Assembly (NCBI GenBank): GCA_914767715.1
Contig: OU612066.1
Location: forward strand, 11,911,001 to 11,971,000
DNA: 60,000 bases
Reading direction: 5' to 3'
DNA from: Membranipora membranacea
Lineage: Eukaryota > Bryozoa > Gymnolaemata > Cheilostomatida > Membraniporidae
Each line of letters opens with the position of its first letter. The stretch's first letter is position 1. Shown in pieces: positions 39,501 through 50,000 of this stretch. The notes beneath the pieces are model-generated. The model was not told where the DNA came from. It did not search any database and saw only the letters and a program-made list of their open reading frames with translations. The translations under genes were made by a program, and so were the position numbers.

Positions 39501-42500
39501 TGCAGATTACTGAACAATTCATGGTATGAAATGCATAAATGATTTAAATATACAGTATTTTCCGGACACGCTCAATAATGTAGATCCATTTGAACTTGAC
39601 TATCAGTTGTAACTGATAAAAATCTCATAAAGCCTTTGAGAAGTAAACTCACTCTCTTTTGCCTGTTCCAGAGGGTTCCAGTTATGTTAGGAAATATCAA
39701 AACGGCTTATATTAGGAAGCTTCTGGGAGTAGTCTTGAATATTTATTTTTCCATGATCAAAAATATATTTATTCTGTAGGTTAGCCTTAGGAACAAGCAG
39801 AAGACAACATTTAGCCTTCTGTTCCGTCCGTACTCTCCTCTGTCAGGTTCTGAATCTCAGGCTAAGCTTCGAGATATTAGGCTCTTGATACAGTCAGGCA
39901 GATATGAAGAAGCCATTGCTCAGTGCGGTGATCTTATTCAGAAATCACTGGATGGGATCACTTATTATCATAAATACGATAGATTTTTCTTAGGGTAAGT
40001 TAATAATAAGACATTTATCAATGATTATGATTCGATGATCAGCTTTGATCTCATGAATTTTTTTCTAATCTTACCCTTATAATCGAGACACCATTATCTT
40101 TTCTTACTCAACATAGTTTTGTTCTCAGAAATGTTATCGATGTCAGTGGTTTTATTGAATGCGCTTTTAATAGTAAATCTAAATGCAGATTATAAGTTAC
40201 AGCCATCTGAATTACTCTGATATACCTCATATTAGCTGTATCAGTAGTGTGGGTGATTAAATCTTACAGGGGATGTATATTGCTAAGCTTTCTTGGCTGG
40301 ATGATGTATACTCTTGTGTTTCTTCTGGAGAATTATGTTTATTCACTCACTAAGCCAAAACAGATACAGATTAGTTATACATCTATAGCTGTATGGTGGA
40401 GCATCAGGTCTCTTATACTTATTATCTGTTACGGTGAGATGTTTTTTCGTCTTGTTAAAAATGTTTTATACAAAGTGTTTTCCAAACTTTTTAAACTGGC
40501 TCAAAACAGTGTGATGCGTTCATAGCAAGACATTCTTCACTTTACCCACCTTAGCTTGTGAAAATTGGTGCTAGCTTTGACTAAGTCACCGCAAAACTAG
40601 CTTAACTAAACTTTGGGATATACACCTGAAGATCTTCGATTTACAGTTTGCGACTTGTAGTACTGCTGTGCTCGATGTTTCGATCGCTTTTCATAAGCTA
40701 AATACTGAGAAATTCAAAGCCCCAAAGCCATTTGAGACCTTGATTCAGAGTATATTAAAACAGATACCAAATATTTTGTAATAACTGTTGATTCACACTT
40801 GCGCACATGAGGATCGATAAAGATCTAATTTGATATAATGTATTGTAGTTCAGAGTCTACCATGGACACACACGTTATACGCAATAACTCCAACCTTCCC
40901 TCTGGAGTCTTCCATATCCAAACTGTACATACTCAAGCGCTTCTGTAAGGAGGCAGTCGGGGGAGATAATCTGAGATACAATATTAGTACTGGTGTTATT
41001 CTTATTGCCATCCTAGAGGTTGTGGTGAGTCTATCTTCTTGCAAAAGTTTACATAACTCCTCCTCTAAAATTGTTTTGATGTATTAAATGTTAAAGTTGT
41101 GAGTGGAGTCAAGATCATTAGCTCAGAAAGTCAGCTTGTAATTTAATTGCCGCCTCATTTTGAATCAGACGATTGCAAATAAGCCAAAACTTCCTGATTT
41201 GTCTTTTGATTTCGACTCAATTTTAGATTCACAGTTTTTTCCATCGTGAATTGCTGTCTCTTGCCATGCTCATCCTCGCACTGACTGATTACAAGCGATA
41301 TGATTGGCTGGCCACTTGCCTGATCACAATGATCTTCCCTCTACTACCAGTAGTAGGCCGAGGTGCTAATTACTTCATAGTGTAAGTATTATTGTCGTCT
41401 TACTCACAGCGCGGAAGAAATTCAAGTTGCCATTCTTTTAAAATGCATACACCATCATTTTACGGACATCAATGACTAGTGCCAACTATCAACATAAATG
41501 AAATTGTATTTTTGTGTTTATGTATTCAAATTTAAGATTAAGCATAATAATCTTTTCATTTAATTAATTCTACAGCGGTTCCTGATTTTAGTTTTTTAGC
41601 GATGTGATATAATAATTATTCTCTTGATAAATTACACTGCGCATTTCATGATTATAATGTTGTCCCTATGTTAATTTAGTGTGTCTGGTGGATCAATAGC
41701 CGTTGTCATTTTGTACATGACAGTTAAAAGAGCCTCAAGGATGACCCTTTTTCAGGTATGACCAAAAAAAACCTTGCCAGGAAAGTTTACTGTTCACAAG
41801 CAAATGTATGATCGCTTTATGCTGACGTTTATGGTCAGAAAGTTTATGGACAATGAAATAATTTTAAGTAGTAAACTGTATGTTGGACAATTTATTTGCT
41901 ATCAACTTCATGTGATAATTTATGATGATAAAGACTAACATTATGTTAATATTGTTCATGATTTATTATAATGCATCATTTTGCAATGACACAACGTTGT
42001 AACAAGAAGCAAAGCAACGTATACCTTGCCATAAAATAAATAGGTCCTACTGCACACTGCTCCTTTTTTGGTTTATAATGATTGAAAATTACCAGGTGTC
42101 TAAAAATTTGCTATTGTGTGTATATTTTACAGGGATTACTAGTAATAATAGCTAATATAAATGTGGTTTACACATCATACAGTATTAGTAACGGAGATGG
42201 GCTGCCTCTTATATGTCAAATATCCTCATGGAGCATCCTCAGTAAGTCCTCAATAGGTTCATGACCCCAGTACATTTTTAGCTGCAGTCATTTGAATTTA
42301 TGGGGCATTGCCATTACTAAATTGCCTGTAGCTAAGGCCACCAGCTCGTCAGACAAGATAGCTGGCTGACTAAAGCTAGTCCTGTGCAAATAAACCTTTG
42401 TTCAAGTAAATCAAGATTTGGTAATACTCGAGAAGTCTCAGAGGTGGTCTCAGTCACAATGCATTTTCAGTATCGCCATTAGATAAAGACAACACCCTCA

Positions 42501-45500
42501 TTTTAATTGTAGTCTTCGTTTATTTTTTTTATTGAAAATTGCTGTACCTGCCACCTAATCCATTTCATATACACATGACATTTGTGTTTCTGCTTTTCGC
42601 TCCTGCAGGTTTGACTTGGATTACACCATTGTTAGATGTTAGTAATCTCTCGCAGAGACTTATCACTTTAAATACAGGATTATTCGCTCTATATAATCTA
42701 ATGAGCACCAGGTAAGCGGATACGCATCACCTGATACTTATAAGTATCATATATATTTATAACACATATCAATTCTGAAAAAGGAGTTCAGTCCAGGGCT
42801 CAGCGACCAGTGACCAGTGCCAGAAAAAAAAGTTGTTTTTAGAGTAAATAAAAGTGAGAGAAGCTAGTGACGTACTTAAGAAATTATTAATTATTACAAA
42901 AGTATATATGCCAGTGAGTAGTGAATAGCGGGCTATCTAATTAGCGCCATCAACCCATTCTTTTTGGGGATGGTGAGATGGCGCAATCGGTTAGCGCGCA
43001 TGCTATTCACTCCCAGGCGATTAGTGCCGCAGGAGTTGTGGGTTCGAGTCCCACTGGGGGAGCTTTCATTGTTGATTGTTCCAGCCCCCAGCACCCTTGG
43101 GTGTATACCTCTCCTATGCCAGTGGACATCAACATTTTGCCACCGGGAGTAAGGGTTCGTCTGTTGGCTAGCACCAATTTTCAGTTTGCAAAAGTAATGA
43201 GGTTGAGATATTAAAGCCAGCCAATGGAGGAATATGTTACAGCTATATGGTATATGGTTGGTTTTGAGTGATCAATAATACTTTTAGTTGTACGCTACTG
43301 AAGCAAAATGTCCAATCTCATATATATATGTTTTTGTAATTGTTACCAATTTTTAAATTACGCTCATTTGGTGTCTGTCTATCCACCTTTGACAAAATAT
43401 CAACTGACATTTTTTTTGATGATCTGATTTAGTTAAGTTTTGTAGCTATGAAGGCTGGTTCCTATTGGCTCTTAGCTTATTCTTGCAGTCTTGGATGAAG
43501 AAAGAGTCTGACATGGGTTCTCTAAAAGTGAGTGTCATACCTAGCAAATGTGTTGGCTCTGATTGGTTGGTGGGAGAGGGAGAGTCAATGCCAGATCAGA
43601 TGGTACTTTCCTGAATGTACTGATGGATTGACATATTAGTGAATGTGATTCAGTAACTCAGTTTCACTTTCACTCTATCTCAATACGTACTCTTAGTGAC
43701 CTAGCATTGGCTCTCTTTCCCAACCAACCAGATCAGAGCCAACATATTGGTTATGGCATACATAGAGTTCTTGTGTAACAGTGTTTTATCTCATGATCAC
43801 ATCTCTATATTCTTTGAAGAATGCAGTCTGGGAACAGCTTTGTCATTCCATGACTTATCTCGACAGCCACTGAGAGGACGTCATTGATATAGTTCATTTT
43901 GAAACACAGCCATCATCAATTATGTGTCAACACTCAAATATGTGATAATCCAATAGATTTGCAATGAGGAACTGACACTGTATTTTATCCAGACCATTTT
44001 TGTTTTTGATTCCAGAATTCTTCAAATGGTAGTATTCTAACCAAGACTGAAACAGACTATTCCGAGGGTCGAGTATTCGTAGCTGATCTCCGTAGATCTA
44101 TGATTTATCTCCTCATGATTACTGTGGGCTTCTTTGGTACTGGAAACATAGCCAGTATTAACAGGTTAGTAGTGTGAACTATTTACGTGCAGAGATACTC
44201 AAATCTTTTTTACAACACACATTTTATTTGGCAGACAATCCATCCTGATTGGATTTTCACATGACATGCCAAAGAAATTATGGCAAATGTTGGGGGAAAA
44301 ATAAAAGGAGGATATAGGAGAACAAAAGATAAGTTTCAGAACTCTCATCTTATTTTCTAGTTGACATGCATGTAGCACGATAATAGCCCCTTGGTGTCAA
44401 AAATCATGATCAGTCTGTCACCAACTGATAAGCTATTAATATTGAATTATATTTGGTACTGAGCTGTGTACCTTTGCTTCAAAATTGTCAACTCCAACTT
44501 CCAACGTTCGTGGTGAGCCTTGTACAGTGTACTGTTTCTATACAGCTGCTTTATCTTACATGGTAGGCCTATCGCTATTATTACTTTTCATTAACAGACT
44601 TTTTATATATATGTTGCTTTATTACAGTTTTGAGCCGGCGTCTTTGTTTTGTTTTATGACACTATTCAGTCCGTTCAGTATGGGATTCCTTCTTCTACTT
44701 AAGGTACGTTTCTACGCACCACAGCAACTTTTTGTTCACATCTCCTCCCTGATGATGTTAACTGTTAAAACAATTGATCAAAATCAAAGAGTGAGCAGTA
44801 TGCAGAGGTTTTTAAGTTTACAATTGTTGGGTCTCTATTGATGGCATACTAGTAGTAGATTCTGCACATCTGTGTTGTTGATAATTTTAATGGATGGCCT
44901 TTTTCCTGTTTTACAGTATACATGGCCCACTCTTCTTGCACTACATTATCATAATTCACTAAAATGTAATTTTACAGGTGATAATACCATTTATACTGAT
45001 AGCCTGTGCATTTCATGTAATAATCTCACAATCTTCAACAAAACAAGATGGAGTATTTCTCATCATTCTTCTTATGTCTGACTTCATGGGTATCGTAAGT
45101 TAGATTCCATATATATCACACATATTCAACTTGCAAGTGAGAAAGCTTATTTTAGTGATCCCGTTTGGAGGTAGACTTCTTTATTTAGTTATTAAGGTTC
45201 TCTGAAAGTTTATAATTAAAGAAAATTAAAAATAACTTGTAGACCTTTTTACAATACACAAACCTCTGAAGCTGCACCTAACTTGAAATAGCGCTCAAAA
45301 TTAATCCAAAAAAATTAATTGAAACACTTATTTTTTACCTTTAAACTGCATAATGCATAATGCATAATGCATAATGCATAATGCATAATGCATGCTGTAG
45401 TTAATCCATTCATATGTTGAGCTCCCTATCAATAATGATACTTAATTATTCTATTTGTAGCATTTCTTCATGTGGGTACAGGACTACGGTAGTTGGCTGG

Positions 45501-45634
45501 ATATCGGTACAAGTATAAGTCACTATGTTATAACTCTAGTCACAACGCTGGTGCTTATTATATTATCTAAATTCTCCCAGTTTATCATGAATTTTACTCT
45601 CATTCCACCCAGGAAAGCTAGCAAGATCTCTTGA
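33523..45634 (+). CDS. PIGN: PIGN copy 2: GPI ethanolamine phosphate transferase 1 paralogue (892 aa)
   Basis: This is a tandem paralogue with the same 20-exon structure and intron phases as copy 1. Exons: 33523-33749, 34324-34445, 34869-34967, 36773-36870, 37364-37529, 37726-37818, 38884-39068, 39431-39523, 39780-39994, 40270-40433, 40849-41024, 41227-41381, 41680-41755, 42133-42241, 42609-42711, 43446-43527, 44016-44164, 44628-44703, 44978-45094 and 45461-45634. Exon 10 is 6 nt shorter than in copy 1; every other exon has equal length. No stop or frameshift is seen. All catalytic and metal motifs are kept: [33 protein letters not shown] and GTHGSG. Both copies should therefore be functional enzymes. 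Introns do not align with those of copy 1, and intron 3 holds a 1.35-kb palindromic element. Divergence is concentrated in exons 4, 5, 10 and 13, while exons 19 and 20 are nearly identical to copy 1. Confidence 0.95.
35041..36394. mobile_element. 1354-bp palindromic foldback transposon in PIGN copy 2 intron 3
   Basis: Two arms of about 650 bp, diverged by scattered substitutions, meet near 35715. The element begins ATGTCAAAGACCGATCCGAA and ends with its reverse complement. It is flanked by TA at 35039-35040 and 36395-36396, consistent with a TA target duplication (Tc1/mariner-like). No transposase is encoded; the open frames at 35555-35881 are arm sequences read on both strands. Confidence 0.85.
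37030..37085. repeat. (TA)n and GAATGAAT simple repeats
   Basis: A run of alternating T and A is followed by GAATGAATGAAT-type repeats in intron 4 of PIGN copy 2. It is low-complexity DNA. Confidence 0.85.
38134..38707. mobile_element. Nested foldback elements in PIGN copy 2 intron 6
   Basis: The outer inverted repeat starts CCATAGACTTAATATAAACC and ends with a close reverse complement. Inside it, an inner foldback at 38285-38674 starts ATAGATTTAAAGACAG and ends in inverted form. The inner foldback is flanked on both sides by the same 10-mer GTGTCCTGTC (38275-38284 and 38675-38684). A third, inverted copy of the 10-mer at 38156-38165 starts a smaller foldback, 38156-38284. The flanking direct repeat suggests insertion of the inner element. 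Confidence 0.65.
42970..43215 (+). mobile_element. tRNA-derived SINE in PIGN copy 2 intron 15
   Basis: The A-box region TGGCGCAATCGGTTAGCGC (42979-42997) and B-box GGTTCGAGTCC (43041-43051) stand at about tRNA spacing, inside a non-canonical tRNA-like body. A tail follows with GTTGATTGTTCCAGCC and then GGCTAGCACCAATTTT. Its 3' part matches the copy at 27.8 kb and the dispersed repeat at 3.1 and 6.6 kb. The anticodon arm does not look functional, so I call a SINE rather than a tRNA. Confidence 0.75.
43537..43760. repeat. Foldback element with GTTGGCTCTGAT arms
   Basis: Arms of about 55 bp include TGTTGGCTCTGAT on the left and ATCAGAGCCAACA on the right. The element begins within ten bases of the exon 16 donor of PIGN copy 2. 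A 70-bp relative with the same core lies at 48979-49048 in another gene. Confidence 0.65.
45349..45394. repeat. 7-bp tandem repeat, unit ATAATGC
   Basis: About six head-to-tail copies of the heptamer in intron 19 of PIGN copy 2. Confidence 0.9.
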
Positions 45635-47030
45635 TTTCCCAACAAATTACAATTATGGCAGAACAAAGTCAACTTTCCAAAAAATTAATTTTCTTTTTTT
45701 ATGACAGCTGATACTTCATAACATTTTTTTTCTGTTATTACTCTTGACCTTTAGATTTAAATAGATTTAAATTTATAGATTTAAAAAGAAGCTTTTGATA
45801 GACAATTCTGATGGAAAACCTTTGATACCAGATCCTGATTGAAATATCAAGGGATACAACTTTCTATCTTCCTTTGTTGAGTTGGTCCTGTCAGGCAACC
45901 CGGATGTCAGAGATAATACTGGCCAAGACCCTTAACATAGGTAGATATGTTTTGTGTGCCTCATAAAGTTATGAAAAAAAATATACACCAATGATGACCG
46001 ATTGAGCATGTAAAATCTTTTAAGATGTTCATAATTTAGATTAAGGCGCACAATAATGAGATCATCTTTCCGCCTGATATATGTGGTCGGAAATTGTCTC
46101 CTACTGTCACCAACAGTGTCAGCTTCTAGTTTTAAAATAAAAAAAAATAATTGCATTCTAAAGCATTGCAAGCCATAAAGATGTCACTGAAGAAAAATTT
46201 GTCAAATTTGGATGGCACTTGCAACTTCAGGTGATTTGAGGATATCGGTACGCCCGCACTGATTGATATCGGTACGCCTGCACTGATTGCTGAATGCACG
46301 TTGTGATGACATCACTGTTGGTGTCAAGTGTGAAGGAAGCCATCGCAGTTACTGGTGAGTGGTGAACAATAAGGTAAGACTTTGACTGTTATCTTAGCTT
46401 AAATCTCTACTACCAACTGGTTTGGTACCAAAAAAATCGTAAAAATGGCTGAGGGTAATATAAGAAAGAACCTAACACTACTGATCATTGCTATGATTCA
46501 AATCCACATCATCATGATGCTGATGCCGCAAATCAACCTCAGTTTCACCTTCCCAATCAGGATGGTGTATAAATTTTTGAATGTTTTGTTCATGCCTCTT
46601 AAGTTTTATACTGGTTTTGGAACTAAACAGCTCATCAACCATTCGTATTAAACCTGCAAGGTAGGTGCTTTACTTTCCGATACTCAAAATGATAGTAAAC
46701 TCTGCTTTGAAGTTTGAACTGTTTTTTGATCCTGGAGTTCACGGGCACAATTTTTGCAAGTCCAGTGATCAAGCGCCTCAGTGTTCAGGACCTTTTCTCT
46801 CTCCCATACCACTGGGGCACCCGACCACAGGACAGACCTGTGTTGGAGTTCACTCAGTTCCTGCCTGCACTCTGCTACAATTAGACTTATAACTCATTAT
46901 GCAGTGAGCTATGTTGATCATTCCATTGTAGGAATGTAGAACAGGAGGTAGAACAAGAGGTTGAATAGCGAGGAAGGTTAACATCTGGAAAAGGTATTCA
47001 TCTACTCACCAGAATAGTGAAGCATACATC
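45635..47030. other. Intergenic between PIGN copy 2 and the SKICH gene
   Basis: A possible polyadenylation signal AATAAA lies at 46136-46141. A perfect-but-one duplication of a 24-bp unit (GATATCGGTACGCC then GCACTGATT) lies at 46241-46288. An open frame at 46445-46651 starts with a good ATG context and is hydrophobic, but it has no recognised family or splicing partners and may be chance or 5'UTR of the next gene. Confidence 0.45.
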
Positions 47031-50000
47031 ATGGCTTGTGCAACAGAAGCTAACAGGGCTAGAGTGAGCAGCTTTCTTGCAACATTACAGAACATGCAGA
47101 AAGTGGACTTTCTAAACACCAGGTATTCAAAGCACCAATCTGTGTTCGAGTTACAAATTTTCCACAAAAAAACATTAAGGTGATATTGAAGACACTAAGT
47201 CTTAAACTCTCTACTACTTTTGCACATCCTTCTTTGAACGATACATTTCAAATAGCCTATCCCACCAACAACCATTCTGATGAATGCCAAAATATTGGCT
47301 ACATTCCTCTGCTCTCTGCTGGCACAAAGTAGTTTTTGTAAAGAACTTTAAAAGCAAATTTGTCAGTTATGGACTAGCAGCTCATATAATTACTGTCTTA
47401 CCCATAAGGACTGGATATCTGCCTGGAGAACAGACACTGATAACATACACTATTAATGGGAGTTATCTGGTGAACGCTGACGACTCTATAATACTGAGGA
47501 AATGTGGCAGTACTATGTCAGATATGTTTAATCCATACCAGTGGCCAGCTGCCACTACACCTCACTCTTCTAATGTTTACAGAATAAGAGTCGGACTCCC
47601 AGTAAGTTACCAGCTGGTTATGATGTCAATTTATTTCCTTGGGTTAAAATGATTAATGCATCTAAACTGGTATCACAAGACATTATTGTATTTAAAGCTA
47701 ATGAGCTGTCTTACTCAATTTTGAGCATGAACCATCAGAGCGCACACATGATGCAGTTTGTGGTGTCAGAAATCTTTTGGAAATTTTTGTCAACATGAGT
47801 TGTATGTATTTACAGAACCCAGATCGTAGGCAGGCCTACAAGGATTACCAACTGGTGTATGTGAGTGCTATGAGCGGGCTTTCTATCGGCAAGAGTGATG
47901 TGTTCACTATCAGTGATATCATTGAGATTGACAACCGTGATACTGGTGAGAAGTCTATTATTGATTGCATTTTGCCTGTAGATCATTTTGTTATCTGTAC
48001 ATGTTCATTTAGAAGATAACTCCCATTATTTGTGATGTACCTAGCTCAAACCAGCGAGGGTTCCCAAACCAAAACTGAACCCTGCCCAAACCAGAGACAA
48101 GTTTTAAAGTGTGACCACCCATACAATAGTGAGAAATAGCCTGACAACTTAGGTTGTATACCATTTTCTTCATTTGTTTTTTATAAGCCAGTTGTAAGCT
48201 GTCGTAGTTTTAGTGTTCGCTTTCAATGGAATGCAACATCCTTTTTAGACGGGTTGCTGGATGTAACATGTAAGGTCGATCGAGACTTATTCAAAGAGCC
48301 CATGTCTCAGCCACGCCCAGTGAGGATCAGGGATACGAGCCAACATCGTGCTATTGTAAACTCTGGTGATGTGCAGGTTTGTACATCAGACAACAATTCA
48401 TTTTTCGCTAAGATGAGAACATACAAACTACATAAACTGTCTTTTTCATCTCTCCCATCCCCAAAATCTCATCATGTCTCTGCCCAACCAGAAACTTGTG
48501 TAACTGGCTAGATTACCATTGGCCCTAAATTTTTCATGGCTCTATAGTCTAGACTCTAGAGGATGAAATTTCCTAACTGTTCTGCCACTGAACAGCTGAA
48601 GCATGATACCTTGAGCTACTTTATCATCTCTGTTCGCTTATTCAAATGTAACATAACCCCCAATGTCGCAAAACTTTCCTTGAACTGTGTCCGTGTACTG
48701 TCAGTGATAAAGAGTTGATAAATACCAATAATAGAGTATCATCTCTCTTCATTATACAGACTGGTACTTTGCTGCTGGCTGAGGATGTAGAATATGCATT
48801 GAAGTCAAGTATTGAGCAAGATGCTTTACAGAGAGTAACTGATCTAGTCAAGCAGTATGAGGCTAAATACGGTCAGCAGATACCGCCTAGAATCAGAGAG
48901 CTGGCTCCTCCTCCTGTGGAACAAACTGTGAAACAGAAGGTATTGACATCAGATAAAAACTCAAGTGTGGTGCTGTTTAGCCAATGTGTTGGCTCTGATC
49001 TGATTGGCTGGTTTGTTTACCAATGATACCAGAGCCAACACGTTGGCTAGGTAGCGTGTAGAAGCAACTTGTTTGCCGATAAGGGCGTTAAAAAAAATGT
49101 AATTTTTTAAGAAACACAGATGTAGGTTAATTTTTGTGATTTCTAGAAAGTTATCTCCCTCTACAAAATATAAAATATGTTTACATATTGTAGAGGGAGC
49201 TAACATCGAGTGAAGAGACAGTGTTATTTATGACCAATCTCGGCTCAGCCACATTCAGTATCATTCATGATTTCATCAGCAAAATAACGAATGAAACCTA
49301 CGGACACTCCAGGTGCTTTACATCGTATACTGACTCTTAGATTGATTTGGAATAATTTGCAAGCTATCTGATATACACATTTTGGTGACATTACATAATG
49401 ATTGTTCCTTGAGGTTTATTTACCTATCCCAATCCTCCAAGATCCCAAATTGTTTCCTGTCTATTGAAGGTTTGATGTAAGACTGGCCCACTTTCAATGT
49501 TTTATTTTCATGTCGTACTTTCATTTTGGAATTTGAGACTTTGACTATGATACATATAATTTTGTGATCCTCGTTAGGGCCAGCACACTATATTTTTCTG
49601 AACAGTGAGAATCTTAGCTTGAGTGATAATGTAACTTTCAAATAATTGTGATTGCAGCAACAAAAAATGGCACAGCTTTCACAAGGCATGGCTACGATCA
49701 AAAAGACCCCATTGATAGAAGTTATATCCTCCGTGGACCACATGGTGGATGATAAGATAAGGCTGGTACTGAGGAGTCTGGGTGAGGAGGGATACACTCA
49801 TCTCATACCTGGACCCTGTGATAAGTCTTATCTCGTAGATCGGCAGCTGGAGGGTATCACCACCTCACAATATCTCGATCTCAGGTAAGTGACCGCCCAC
49901 AGCACATCAGTTGTTATTATTGCTTTAACTTTAAAAATTCGAATGGGATTAGATTTAAATTAGATTGAAAATGAGTTGAATTTTTATTCTAGTTGAAACA

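Noticed and set aside
42978-43214. Open frames over the 43-kb SINE (for example starting [12 protein letters not shown])
   Set aside because: This is the usual translation of tRNA-derived SINE sequence, with the Pol III boxes directly visible. It is not a gene.
46445-46651. Hydrophobic 68-aa open frame with a good start context
   Set aside because: No recognised family, no splice partners and no detectable relative in the window; it could be chance or 5'UTR of the SKICH gene.
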